DNA of 64,000 nucleotides from Rutpela maculata (GCA_936432065.2 OW386290.2:133904677-133968676); one strand, 5' to 3'; numbered from the stretch's first letter, positions 22,196 to 33,580 are shown. A program made the numbers and translations. Notes: generated from the letters alone by a model not told the origin.

Positions 22196-23960
22196 GTTCC
22201 CGCTAAAAGCCGTGATGTCAATGGTTGCGCATGCGCAGTATAGTTCAAGCAGTAAAGTATGGCAGTCATCAAATACAAACTTCACCATTACCCATATTGA
22301 CATGTGTGACTGATATTTTGTTTTGCCGTTTTCGCTAAATGTCAAAAGATGCCACTTTTGATTTATTCGTGCCGAGCCGAATTTTCGATTTTTCTTGTGC
22401 AATTTACAATGCGGATCAACTAGAACTCTTCCTCTTTGCGTCGCGATATCGTACGGCCGTCCCACAGGCGTTTTTCGAAAAATATGAACGTTTTAAGATT
22501 GCATGTTTTTGCGCTATTTTCGGTTCAGAAATGCGTGCTTTTTTTTACTATTTTTCGCCTATATCTCTAAAACGGTGAGAGCTAGCCTAAAATAAAAATT
22601 ATCGTAAAATGAGTTCGTTTCATTATGAATATTTTGGTTCCATCAGAATCTTGATTTTTTTGTTTCGTTTCGGAGATATTTACTGAAATATGTGGCGATA
22701 TCCGGCAAAAATCCTACATTTCTTGTTTAAAAAATTGGTAACTCCTTAACCTTGGCTTCTAGGCCAAAAACGAATTTAAATAGAATTAAATTTGCTAAAA
22801 CTCTTTTTTATATTTTTTGTCTTGCGACAAAAATGAGGGAAATAGAAGGGGGGAAGTGGGAACTTTTTTCTCGGTAAAATTTCGCCATTTTGTCACCATA
22901 ATTAATCGGTAATTAACTGAGATTGACCTCAATTACGATGTATTCTTAATGTCATGTATTACCTAAACGATTTTTCTGTGAAAAATGATTTTTATCTACT
23001 CTTATTAGGTTATATACTAATTAATGAACTGCTTTTGATCAATTAACAGTATCCATAAACAAACAGCGTGAGCTATTATAACTCACTAGGTACAGAGCCA
23101 ATCACCTTTATCTCCATGCCTAGCCTCCCCAATCGACGTAACGCGCAACACACGAAGGTGGAGCCAGAGAGGTAGTGACAGATGATTATTCGCGTTAATA
23201 TCCATAAAGATTTTCTGAAATGTCACAAAATGCTACTTTTGATTCGTTCGTGCCGAGCCGAATTTTCGAATTTCGCCGTGCAATTTACGATCAGGTTTAT
23301 CTGGAAGACTTCCTCTTTACGTCGCGACATCGTACGGCCGTCCCAATGGTGTTTTTCGAAAAATATGAACGTGTCAAGATTGCATGTTTTTGCAATTTTT
23401 TCGACTCCGATATGTAAACTGTTTTTTGTTATTTTTCGCAGATATCCGAAATGGTGGGAGTTAGCTCGAAATAGAAAACAAGGTCAAACGAGTATTTTTC
23501 ATTACGTATCTTTTGCTACTATCAGAATTTTGCTTTTTTTTTCGTTTCGGAGATAACTACTGAAATGTTGGCCATGTACGGCAAAAAAATCGCAAATTTT
23601 GAGCTTCTACAGTTGGCAACTTTTAATCTTGGCTCCTACGCCAAACGACTACTTATCTCTAGTTAACTTAAGTGGAATTAAATTTGCTAAAACTTTTTTT
23701 ATATTTTTTGAATTCCGACAAAAATGAAGGAATTAGAGGGGGCGGGATTTGAGACTTTTTTTTTCGGTAAAATTTCTCCATTTTGCCGCCGTAATTAATC
23801 GGTAATTAACTGAAATCGATCATATACGATGTTCACTTAATATCATGTACTACTTTGACGCTCCGTTAATCTTGGCCCTTCGAAACAAAGGTTTCTCAGA
23901 AAAATTGTTTTTTTAAGATTTACATACACTCTATAGGAGAACGTGTAATTTCTTACATTT
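22196..23960. repeat. direct duplication, ~881-bp period
   Basis: The block ATGTCAAAAGATGCCAC at 22339 aligns with ATGTCACAAAATGCTAC at 23220. Similarity continues through GTGCCGAGCCGAATTTTCG, CGTACGGCCGTCCCA and GTAATTAATCGGTAATTAACT at roughly constant spacing. A 65-codon frame is alignable without gaps in both copies (22339 and 23220). Differences hit all codon positions and similarity continues past the stop codons, so coding is unlikely. Confidence 0.8.
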
Positions 23961-24640
23961 CCTCGAATATCTCGATAATTATCGTTTTTTTTCGAAAAAT
24001 TTGTAGACAGCTTATGTAAAGAGAATTGATTGAGCTTTTCGACGCTTTTTAAATTTTTTCTCTAACATAAAAAACAAGACTTTTGACCCAATATGCGCTC
24101 CAGGCTATTGCAGTTCGCAGAGAAGTTTTGCATTTTCCGCCGCGTAATATTAATCTACAAAGCTGATTTTTTGTCTACAAGCAGTTTGTGCACTATGTCG
24201 ATTAAAAATCACATTCTACCTCCGCTTAAAGGTGCTTAAATCTTTGAAGACAACAAATATAAAAGGGTGAACAAAAATTAAATTTTACAGTTAATTTTAT
24301 TAATAAACAAACTCTGCGGTATAATGGTAATAACTCACTTGATGAATTACAGCATTCGTCTACGGCTCGTGCAGTAAACTTTCATCTGCGTGAGTTATTA
24401 CCTACATTACCGCTCGTTGAATTATATACCATTTTAAGATTTACATGCATTTTCTAGGAAAACGTGAAATTTCTTCCATTTTCCCAAGAATCTCGCTAAT
24501 TATCATTTTTTTTCAAACTATTTGTATTCACCAATTCTAAAGAAAATTGATCGAGCTTTCCGACGCTTTTTTCATTTTTTCTCTAACATAAGAAACAACA
24601 AAGTTGTGGCCGAAAATGTGCGCCTCTTCTCACTTCCTAA
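23930..24640. repeat. second direct duplication split by a foldback repeat
   Basis: Two copies (about 23925-24115 and 24440-24625) share GAACGTGTAATTTCTTACAT-like sequence and the phrase TTTTTTCTCTAACATAA. Between them sits a 180-bp repeat (24250-24430) that also occurs at 25915-26105. Confidence 0.7.
24326..24402. repeat. foldback palindrome P1
   Basis: Arms GGTAATAACTCACTTGATGA (24326) and complement ending 24402 enclose an inner, smaller palindrome TTAC-AGCA...CGTGCAGTAA around CTACGGCT. The surrounding repeat, with ACAAAAATTAAATTTTACAG, recurs at 25.9 kb. Confidence 0.8.
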
Positions 24641-25186
24641 AATTCATATATTTATTTGCAAACTGGAAAACTAGAAGTTAAAACATTAGTATTACATTTG
24701 GTATTTGGACAGGGCAGCAATCTAACAACAATAAAATTACCTCTAACCATTGACGCCACGCGTTAATAAAATTTAAAATGAGTGGTATAGTTTTTGTGGA
24801 TTTATAAATAATTAACAAATATCAGAGTGATTTTAATTGCTATTACGTTATCCTCGTATATTTTACTGTTCAAATTAGTAGATATTTGTAAGTTTTTCAC
24901 ACACATGAAATAACCCCATTCAAACTAGTACAACATATTATTGTAAACAAAACATGAAGAATAAATTTTTTTTCATTTGAGAATTCGTTTTATAGATAAA
25001 ACTTATTTTTAGTTGGAAAAACTTGTTAAATTATGACCTTCTTTGACCGATATCTTGAAACCCTGTCATTAAAATTTTTTGTGCTCGTGGAGAGTTTTGA
25101 TAGACATGTCATAAACTACTACTGTACAAAGTTTCAGCTACCGGGAGTGAAAGCCAAATTACATATAAAAGGTGCGGGGTCGTTTG
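24641..25186. other. spacer, nothing recognised
   Basis: AT-rich; a 62-codon frame at 25033-25221 runs into the R700 fragment and is considered chance. Confidence 0.35.
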
Positions 25187-25475
25187 GTACACTTATGTAT
25201 TTTAACGAGATCTGGAACTAGATTATATTTTCATCTTATTCCGTTGAAGGGTTGGGGGGTACATTGGGGTAAATGGGGGTAAAAACGTAAATCAAGCAGG
25301 TAAGAGTCCATAAAATTTGTATTTAGTATGTAAAAGAGAAGCTAATGCCTCAAAAAAATTTTTGGCATTAGCCAACCTTATTACTACTCCCATTATAAAA
25401 AAGGGTGAAAAAAATTGTTATTTAGTGTGTGTACAAGAGCCAAAGGCCGCAAAATATTTTGATATGATACAATAC
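25187..25475 (-). repeat. R700 repeat, copy D, first piece
   Basis: Minus-oriented piece from the TTTTAACGAGATCTGGAAC block to CAAAGGCCGCAAAATATTTT. The copy resumes at 26112. Sequence in between (MITE plus another repeat) is foreign, and about 130 bp of R700 is lost at the junction. Confidence 0.8.
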
Positions 25476-25482
25476 ATAATTT

Positions 25483-25888
25483 GAAGACCTAAGTGGATAA
25501 AGGTGTTATGTCACACTTTTAAAGTTTTGAGTAAATTAAATAAAACGGTTTTGAGTTGGAACTTATTTATTTTGTCTTCGATTTAAATGAATAATACCTC
25601 ATAAAATAGATAATTTTGGGTTATGTTCTTTTGTTTACACTAATATTAAAGAACCATATCAAGCTGTTATGAAACTAGATTTTTCTGTCCAAAACTATGT
25701 ACATGCACTAAAATTACTGGTTGTATGTATGACATGGCGCCTTTATAATTAAAAAGTTTCTATAAAATATTACAAATTTAGAATTCACCATTTATTGGGT
25801 GTTAAATCTATATCAGGGGTGTTCAAAAATTGCATAAAGTAATTTTTTTTAAAAATGCGACATAACACCTTTATCCACTTAGGTCTTC
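25483..25888. mobile_element. 406-bp MITE with 30-bp perfect TIRs
   Basis: Left end GAAGACCTAAGTGGATAAAG continues for 30 bp and its exact complement ends at 25888. Interior is AT-rich and non-coding. It interrupts R700 copy D. Flanks (ATAATT / TTTATT) do not show an unambiguous target duplication, so superfamily is open. Confidence 0.85.
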
Positions 25889-25899
25889 ATTTATTACCC

Positions 25900-26105
25900 G
25901 AAAAATCGCAGAACAAATATAAAAGTGTGTACAAAAATTAAATTTTACAGTTAATAATTATTAATAAACAAACTGAGTAATTTAAACAAAATTTTCTCAA
26001 TTTAATATTTATTGTTACAACTTGCGGTAATTGTAATAACTCACTTGATGAATTACACTTCATCTGCGTGAGTTATTACTTACATTACCACACGTTTAAT
26101 AACAT
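25900..26105. repeat. dispersed repeat with palindrome P2
   Basis: Second copy of the repeat at 24250-24430. Palindrome at 26033-26079: GTAATAACTCACTTGATGAA, a 6-nt spacer, then the near-complement ending GTGAGTTATTAC. Compared with P1, the inner CTACGGCT core has been deleted. Confidence 0.8.
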
Positions 26106-26111
26106 GCTATT

Positions 26112-26197
26112 TCCACACACAAAATTTTTTCGTTGTAAGAGACTTGGGTAGCAAATCTGGATGTGGAAGTAGTGCTTCCTCGGGCAGCGGTTTTTTA
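26112..26197 (-). repeat. R700 repeat, copy D, second piece
   Basis: TTTCCACACACAAAATTTT through CTGGATGTGGAAGTAGTGC to GGGCAGCGGTTTTTTA, the terminal part of the repeat. Confidence 0.8.
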
Positions 26198-26684
26198 TGG
26201 TATGCATTAGTTACATGCTATTTAAAGAAGCTATCTCGACCCATTTGCGTGAGTGTGTTAAATTTTTTCTTCACAAATACCAGCAGCTTCTTAGACTCGT
26301 TTCAGACCATTTTTCGTTGAAATTGACTCAACTTCAACTTTTTTTGTCAAATTACTCATAGTTTAGAGTCAACCGTAATTATTCTTCTTGTTTAACGATG
26401 GACCTTCTGGTTTTATTCATACTGTCTACCACTTAGCAGAAATTATTAAAGGGCTTCAATAACCCTTGAACATAGTTATTTAAAAAAACCTGAAAAGGTT
26501 GAGGAAAAAAAAGTTAATGAATGCAAGCATAATGGTGCCATATTCACTAATAACTCTTTGACATAATATTATTTCAATATTTGTTAAAATGTTTTTTTTA
26601 AATATCTTTAACGTATTCAGCATCCTAAGAAACATTTAAAATGATATCTCACATGCCTATGTAGTGCATTTTAAATTAGCATTA
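26198..26684. other. spacer, nothing recognised
   Basis: AT-rich; no frame or repeat recognised. Confidence 0.35.
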
Positions 26685-27360
26685 TTACTTCCACATCCAG
26701 TGGAAGTATAGTAACGCAAAACATTTTAAAAAAATATGTATTATTCAGATAGGCTTAGAATGTCATGAAACGTCGAGATTTTAAGTTTGAGCAAAAAAAA
26801 TCTTATCTACCTGTCGGTCTGTCTATCTGTAACTTTTTTTGTGCGCACGATTACTCTGGAACCGTTTAAGATATTGACTTGAAATTTGGTACGCGTATGT
26901 ATTTTAACGAGATCTGGAACTAGATTATATTTTGATCTTATTCCGTTGAAGGGTTGGGGGATAAATTGGAGGTAAATAGGTAAATCAAGCAAGTAAGAGT
27001 CCATAAAATTGGTATTTAGTATATATAAGAGAAGCTAAGGTCTCAAACATTTTCTGGCATTAGCCACCCCCACCCCATTATTAAAAGAGGTGAAAAAAAT
27101 AAAATGGTGATGTAGTGTGTATACAAGAACCGAAGGCCTCAATTTTTTGTACTCAATCCATCCCCGCTACTACCCTTACCCCCACTACCGATGTAGGATA
27201 TAGTTTTATGGGTTTTTGGAGTAGGCGATTCTTTCAAATATTATAATATTAAAGTTCCATAAACAATTATTTCCACATACAATTTTTTTTTCGTTTTGAG
27301 AGACTTTGATAGAAAATCTGGATGTGGAAATAGTGATTCCTTGGGTAGCGGTTTTTTTTT
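26685..27360 (-). repeat. R700 repeat, copy E (full length)
   Basis: From the hairpin TTACTTCCACATCCAGTGG to GGTAGCGGTTTTTTTT. Contains the GACA/TCTG-rich tract near 26810-26830. No clear target duplication. Confidence 0.88.
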
Positions 27361-28659
27361 CAAGATAATGAAATGAAATAATGGAAATGACCAGTCGCGG
27401 AGACTATCACCCAACTTTTTTTCAATCATTAAACGATTACCAACAAGCTCCAAAAAGGTGATTCTCTGGTAAATGAGTGACATAGACATACAGAAGAAGC
27501 ATGCATGCCTCAGCAAATGGACTATTTATTTCTTAGGGATGTATTAGTCCTTTTAATGCAAGCAATACATGAAGAAATATTGATTTTGTCTTTTTCAAAA
27601 TCCCGAGAAGGGAAAACGCTTAATACGTTCATTTTGAACCTCACTATAAAAATTTTGATTAATTTCTGAATTTCCTCAATTAGGAGAGCAAATGAAGCTT
27701 TCAAATCCCAGCTCGAAGACGATGTAAAGAATTTCCAATTTTTTTTCTTCAACATTCTTCATAAAGTATGTATATAAGAATCTATATTGTCATTTTTCCT
27801 GCTTTTCGGTTAGAGGTGGTTCCCACCCCTTCTTAAGGATTGTCGCAAAAAGAAACAAAAAATACACATAATCTGATAGAAAATCAAATTATAAGAAAGA
27901 AAGGTCTTATACACTTTTTTGCTAAATTGCATATTTTTCGAGATATTGCGAACTGAAAATTGCAATTTTCACCCCCTAAAATCAGTATTCCTAGACGTTT
28001 TTTTTTAAGTTACTCGAAAAATGTGGACTTTAATAAAAAAAAATGCAAGGGTACAAAGATAAAGCTTTTACGAAAACAAATCGAATGTTTTTTTTTCTCC
28101 GATGTTTAGTTTTGGAAATATGGCATTTTCAAAATGGCATCGAAACGTTCAGAGAAAATATACGACGTTATAATCTAAAATTACTTAAAATCTACAACTA
28201 TAAGAAAAAAAAATTTATTGCAAAAATTAAAGGTATTAAAATTTTCTTTCGATTGAGACGTATTACGACCTTTTATTATGAAAACTAAAAAAGTTACAAA
28301 CAAAAAAATAGCGCATTTAAAAATTTAGGCGCCGTTTTTTTTTAGTCTTATTTCTCTAATTTTTTATTAATTCATTTTTATTTTTAAATACTTCTAGATA
28401 TTGTTAATGCATATTATTACTACATGCTCAAATTTTTTAGAATTATTAAAATTATTATTTTTCATTCTGTACCCATTTTCAATAACGAAAATTTTCATAA
28501 TTTTTGAAACGAATCGGGTTTTTGGAAATTGCTCAGAAAATATTTTTTTATAAATAATGGTAAGACGACAAAAATGAAGCTTGTAAAAAAACGAATAGTT
28601 TTTTTTAAATTTTCCTACGACAAACTGTTCCAGATATATAAAGGTTTAAAGATGACGCT
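27361..28659. other. AT-rich spacer with low-complexity runs
   Basis: Contains a GACAAACTGTTCCAGATATA block at 28618 that recurs at about 29097, and several poly-A runs. Overlapping short lysine/phenylalanine-rich frames are composition artefacts. Confidence 0.35.
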
Positions 28660-28667
28660 TGAGCACA

Positions 28668-28955
28668 CAGGCGCGGATCCAAGGGGGCAATGGGTGCAAT
28701 TGCCCCCCTTTGGGCCTTCCTTGTGCTGTGCGAAAATCTGAAATGTCCGGTCCGGCGGTGCCGCTTTGTCGAAGTCACCCGGCATATGTTTTTTTACACC
28801 ATTTCCAAGTAGCAAAGTAATTTTATAAAGGTTATATAAACTACTATAAAATAAATTATTTATTTTGCTACTTGGGTTTTTTTATCAGGTACTTTTCAAT
28901 ATTTGTCAATTTGTGCAAGTGCCCCCCCCCTAGGGAGCTCCTGGATCCGCCCATG
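28668..28955. mobile_element. hAT MITE, 288 bp
   Basis: Ends CAGGCGCGGATCCAAGGG and complement of CATGGGCGGATCCAGGAG, the CAG/CAT...GGATCC termini common in insect hAT MITEs. They are flanked by a perfect 8-bp duplication TGAGCACA (28660-28667, 28956-28963). Non-coding. Confidence 0.92.
28805..28876. mobile_element. K-like mini-element inside the hAT MITE
   Basis: CCAAGTAGCAAA at 28805 and TTTGCTACTTGGG at 28864-28876 are inverted. Interior TTTTATAAAGGTTATATAAA resembles K-element subrepeats. It may be a 72-bp K-derived MITE nested in the hAT MITE, or part of the MITE family itself. Confidence 0.45.
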
Positions 28956-28963
28956 TGAGCACA

Positions 28964-29640
28964 TATGCAAGAAAATTGTGTATTTAAAATTGAATTATCT
29001 CAAAAAAAAAAACTATAAGACCGATAAAAACATGATGTAAGAATGAAATGAAGCTTATAAAAAACGAGGAGTTTTGATTTTTATTTTTTTCTCCTACGAC
29101 AAACTGTTCCAGAGATATGACAGTTTGAAATAATGTTGAAACTTTCAGTTTGTACGTGCATTTTAAATGTCTAGTAGGTAGAGAAACGAGCAATAGCCGT
29201 CTGTTTTTCGAAGAATTCGCAGAAAAAGCGGGTTGCATTTATAAATTTAAACCTCAGAATCATATTCAGCGACCCAAAACACATTAGTCTGTGGATTTCC
29301 TGAATTTATTTGTAACATTAGAAGAATTATTAATTTTTCAGTATTTAAGGGTGGTTTCAACCCTTAATATTTTCGTCTTTCCTATGTTTTGACCTCCTAA
29401 TCATATTCAGCGACCCCAAAAACATAAGTATATGGATTTTCGGGATTTTATTCGTAAAATTAGAAGACATTAATTTTTCAATATTTAAGGATGATTTCGT
29501 CTTATAAGTTTTGACCTCACAGTCATGTTCAGCGACCTCAAAAACGTAAGTATATTAATTTTTGTTAATTTATTCGTAAAATTAGAAGAGTTATTAATTT
29601 TTTAGTTTTTAGGGTGGTTTCCACCCTTAAAAATAAAAAA
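28964..29640. repeat. dispersed/tandem repeat, 122-141-bp unit
   Basis: From 29251, units start ACCTC followed by TCATATTCAGCGACC; starts are at 29251, 29392 and 29514. Each ends with GGGTGGTTTCAACCCTTAA-like sequence. The GTCGCTGAATATGA motif belongs to a widely dispersed type also echoed at 32.7, 33.67 and 42.83 kb. Confidence 0.85.
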
Positions 29641-30399
29641 CAGGTAATGCGACAATATAGATTTGGATGTATGTATTTTATAAAGCATATTGCAAAAAAA
29701 TAAGGAAATTCCTTTTATCGTTGTCGGGCCAGGAATTTTACCATTTTGACTGCTTCGCTTACTGTACCAAAAATAAAATTTTTACAACACTGATGAAAAA
29801 TATTACAATTTCCGCCTCCACTTTATATCATTGAAACTAAATAGTAGTGCAACAATCGGCAGACAGAAAGTGACTCCTTTGCATTACGTTAATGAAAAGG
29901 ACGCGAGCGTAAATAATTTGTTTTAATTAAATTCCTGCTGTCTATTTATAAATACCGCCGCCGCAGTAACCTTTTCTCTGTACGACTCGACTGGTACCGA
30001 CTTACAACTTTAAATAAAGTCCTGAAGTTTGGCCACTGAAAAGTTTGCAGGAAGGTCGTGAATAAAACATGGCATATAAACGTTATTTTGTTGATTTTGT
30101 TTCGGTCTTTTCAGCATCCCAGCGACTTTATTCCAACTTTATCTCTGCAAGTTTATGCTTTATTGAACATAAAGAAATTAAAAAAGTTGTATCAGATTGG
30201 CGCGCTCGTACGGATACATGGTCGATACTTTGAATGCTTTTTTCATTTTCTGTCAGTTTTGTGAAAATATGAAGGTGAGCGTCCGAAAGTCGAGCTTGAT
30301 ATTTTGCCGTATGCTGAGCAATATTGAAACTGTTGCGTTGGGGAACTGGTACATATTAATATAGAGAAAAATTATACAAGTAATTTTTTCATAATATTT
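29641..30399. promoter_or_regulatory. low-repeat stretch, candidate regulatory sequence
   Basis: About 29820-30060 is non-repetitive within the window and has homeodomain-like TAAT sites (CGTTAATGA, TTTTAATTAAATTCC) and POU-like TTTGCATTAC. Resemblance only; a conserved frame is absent. Confidence 0.25.
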
Positions 30400-30401
30400 A
30401 G

Positions 30402-30505
30402 TAATTCTTTTCTTTTCCCTCTTCCTCTTTCCCCTTCTTCCTCTTCATCTGCTTACTCTTCTGCTTATTCTCCTTATTATTATATTTCTTCTTCTGCTTC
30501 TTTGC
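30402..30505. repeat. polypyrimidine tract
   Basis: About 100 nt almost wholly C/T (TTTTCCCTCTTCCTC and TTCTTCTGCTTC types). Low-complexity; could form triplex DNA. Confidence 0.9.
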
Positions 30506-31145
30506 AACATATTGGCAGACTCATCGAATCTCATATCTACAGTTAGCGGTATTGTCAACACAGTACCGACAATGAACTTGTGTTTAACTCTGTCACAGTT
30601 AGTGAAGACCTCCGATTAAAGAACTTATACCTAGATACCTAACAGCTATCTCTTCACTATATACCTTGTTTGCTCCTAACATAGTCACATTATATGTCCG
30701 TTAAAAAGGATAGATAAACATAACATCCCATAAGCAACAGTGGCGGGTATGTGTAGAATAGTAAATATGAAAATGAAATGAATTATTGCAAATTTCTGCA
30801 TTACCGGCTCTTTATACGTGATGTAGGCATGCAATATTACAGTAAGATAATGGTTGATGTATTTCAAATTTAATTAGCCTAAAGTTTCAAATATATTTAT
30901 TGTTACAAATCTGTAAAATGTCTCAACATTCATAAAAATTACATTTTTCTACTCCCTTATGTAAATTTGCTGTTTTCTGTACAGTCTGTAGAATGGATAA
31001 GTAGGCAATTCCAGTTAACTAAACGGATATATTTCATATCAGTTCTAGGATGGATATGGAATGAAACCGACCAATCACAGCTCGTGTATTAAGTACATAG
31101 ACAACTATTCGTTTTAACATCAAATTAGTGCGTAAGCTGTCAAAG

Positions 31146-31190
31146 TAACTGTCAGTGTGTACTGTCAGTGTGTACTGTCAGTGTATTTGT
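31146..31190. repeat. 13-bp minisatellite, 3 copies
   Basis: ACTGTCAGTGTGT repeated head-to-tail, the last copy diverged. Confidence 0.9.
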
Positions 31191-31262
31191 GTAATATGTT
31201 AATGTTTAATAAATTTTGTAGTATTTTTAAGCTGGTCGTAGAAAAAGTATACTCTACAACTC

Positions 31263-31362
31263 GAGTGGATTATCCATATCGCAGTCAAAAGATTTGAAGC
31301 ACTCCACCTACGGCGTCGTGCTCAAACTTCTTTATCGTGCGATATGGATATCATATCCACTC
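31263..31362. repeat. foldback palindrome P3
   Basis: Outer arms GAGTGGATTATCCATATCGC (31263) and the complement ending 31362 (4-nt insertion in the right arm). An inner stem TTTGAAGCAC / GTGCTCAAA surrounds CTACGGCG. Same plan as P1 with a different outer stem. Confidence 0.85.
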
Positions 31363-31787
31363 TTGTTGCACAAACTACTATTCTCTATTCTTTCTGAAAG
31401 TTAACGTATAATAAGAGGGTATATATTATGCATATTTACATGGCTAAATTGTTAATATTTTTTACCTGCGATCACTACTGTAAATAGTAAAAAACACACT
31501 ACCTGCTATCTATGTAAGTTGCATTTTACATATTGTAAACAAAACGCACTGTAAACAAATCGCACGGTAAATAAAACGCACGGGACACGCAATTATACGT
31601 GGCTTATATCGCTGACGCGGATTTTAAAAAAACAAATGCGCCTACTTAATTTTCAAACGCTGTCAAAACTGACATAGTATTTGTTGAATAATATTGTTGA
31701 CTAGTAAACTAAATCCAGATTTTACTAAATAACTAAATAAATATGATTGTAGGTAAAGTATAGTACATAATTCGAGTTGAAAGGCAG

Positions 31788-31856
31788 TTACGCACTCATG
31801 GAAATACGCACTCGCCGCTACACAGCATCGTGCGCAACTTTTCCATTCGTGCGTAA
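31788..31856. repeat. foldback palindrome P4
   Basis: Outer arms TTACGCACTCATGGAAA (31788-31804) and TTTTCCATTCGTGCGTAA (31839-31856), two mismatches. Inner core GCACTCGCC...CATCGTGCG is again complementary. 430 bp from P3 in the same element. Confidence 0.8.
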
Positions 31857-32496
31857 TTTGCTTCTTACATCACTCATTACGTAATATACTATTATTTGAA
31901 TGTTGGTCATTTTAATTTATCATATTTCTGCACTATTGAATGGCATAGGTATTTAATAAACACACCACAAATTAGACAAGCCTTAAATTCAATTTGTCTG
32001 AGTGGGAGTTACATTTATAAAATAATAAATTGCTGCTTTCTGAAGGATATTAAAGGAAATTTATATTGAAAAGATATTAAAATTTAATTGCTATTCACCT
32101 TATTACAACTGTAAACTGAACCCCACCATGTTACGACTTACGACTATGAAATGATCGATTTTCTTCTTTTCTAAACTGCTTTCTGCAAACGGCACAGCAC
32201 TTCACCATTTTGCACTGAATATATTGTCACTTATCTGTGTAAATATGACTTCTTCACCACTTTTTGATCGGAGAACACGAAAAATATTTAAAATTAATGG
32301 CCGACACGTCAAACTGATATTATGATAGTCGAACTGAACCGATCGTGTCCGGAACGACCGCAAATAGACCGACTAGCGAATCAGGAACTTATGGGACGTT
32401 TGCAACTGAAGTGCCTTAGCCTGTGTCTATCTCAGCAACAAACAAACAATACACATTATATGTCTAGGTATAAGTTCTTTAATCGGAGGTGGAGAC

Positions 32497-33240
32497 GAAA
32501 AAAGTGAGATATTAGAAAATCAATTGGACCTGAATGGATTTACCTAAAACTTTTTTTAAATGACTTTCTATAATCACAAAGGAAGTTTTTTACCACTTTT
32601 TTTTTTCGAATTCCAAAAACTCGTTATGAAAAATTGTGTCATATCTCGAAAAATTTCGGTTATTTTGACCTGAAAATATTCACCCAAAGGTTCTCGAAGT
32701 CGCTGATTACGAGTCCGGGGTTTAGACAATTAATAAATTATATGACGTTTCCAATTTAGTGTCAAAATCTACAAAATTCTAAAAGTATTAGTAAATATTT
32801 TATATCAAATTTAAAAATCCTAGCATAGGTAGGTGTTTTTAATTTTTTTAACAATTAAAGTGACGTTCAAAAATAGAAATACAAGATGGAGGATTTAAAA
32901 GGACCCTATTTAAAGACAAAAATAATGCAATATTATGTAAATTAAAAAAAAAAATTGTAAAATTTGTGAAGGTTCCCTAAATGGGTCGAAATTTCGAGAT
33001 CAACTGTTAGGCAATTTCTTATCGGTAAAGTGGATAACGTATTCGATTCGCAGTTGTCTCAAATACCTCTATACAAAATTTTATCTCGATATATGGTGTT
33101 TGTTACTTAATGGCGAAATTTTAAAATTTTTCTCTTTTCGACTGGCCTTGTAAAAAAGTCCATTAGGTTTACTAAAAAGGTAAAGTAGTAATTCAACTTA
33201 AGGCACATAAGATACTAAATGAGGAAGAAAAAAAGAAACG
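32497..33240. repeat. decayed dispersed repeat, with inverted mariner-type end
   Basis: CTCGAAAAATTTCGGTTATTT and TTCTCGAAGTCGCTGATTAC (about 32645-32715) recur at 33600-33680. At 32986-33160, read on the minus strand, GGCCAGTCGAAAAG and ATTAAGTAACAAACACC match the sequence starting at 34859. Confidence 0.7.
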
Positions 33241-33580
33241 TTTTTTTTTATCGCCTTATTTATATTAGGCAATGTCCTGGCGGAGTTTAGCCATAGGCTA
33301 TTCTACCACTCAACCAGGACGGACAGACACATACACACACATAGACAACATCACAACACCCATTCCCTACGACATTGCCATCTGCCGCAGCTGAGACTCG
33401 AACTCAGAAGAGGAGAGCGACTAGACCGTGTTGTCTCTCACACAACCGCAGTCTAGCCCACTGCTACCGTCTCGGCAACACGTGAAAGACGCCACTACAC
33501 ATCCATACCCTAGCCAGGATTCGAACCCGGGACCCCGTGGTCGCAAGCCTAACACCTTAAGCACTGCGTCACCGAGCCGG
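33241..33580 (-). mobile_element. dimeric tRNA-derived SINE
   Basis: On the minus strand the head GGCTCGGTGACGCAGTGCTT...GGGTTCGAATCCTGG has A- and B-box-like blocks (B box at 33514-33529). About 75 nt downstream a second tRNA-like unit (GCCGAGACGGTAGCAGTGGG...GAGTTCGAGTCTCAGC; B box 33391-33406) follows. A unique body and an A-rich tail after GGCGATAAAA finish the element. Two tRNA heads in series are known from some insect SINEs. It splits the dispersed repeat around it. The 78-codon minus frame overlapping it is not a gene. Confidence 0.75.

Larger units (their letters stand above)
30610..32488. mobile_element. 1.88-kb TIR element, 8-bp target duplication
   Basis: A 26-bp perfect inverted repeat (CTCCGATTAAAGAACTTATA...) bounds the element. 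Flanks GTGAAGAC (30602-30609) and GTGGAGAC (32489-32496) match at 7 of 8 positions. Inside: three copies of ACTGTCAGTGTGT around 31146-31185, palindromes P3 and P4, and no transposase frame. Eight-bp duplications occur in hAT, P, Merlin and MULE groups; the CTCC terminus is not diagnostic, so it stays unclassified. Confidence 0.78.
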
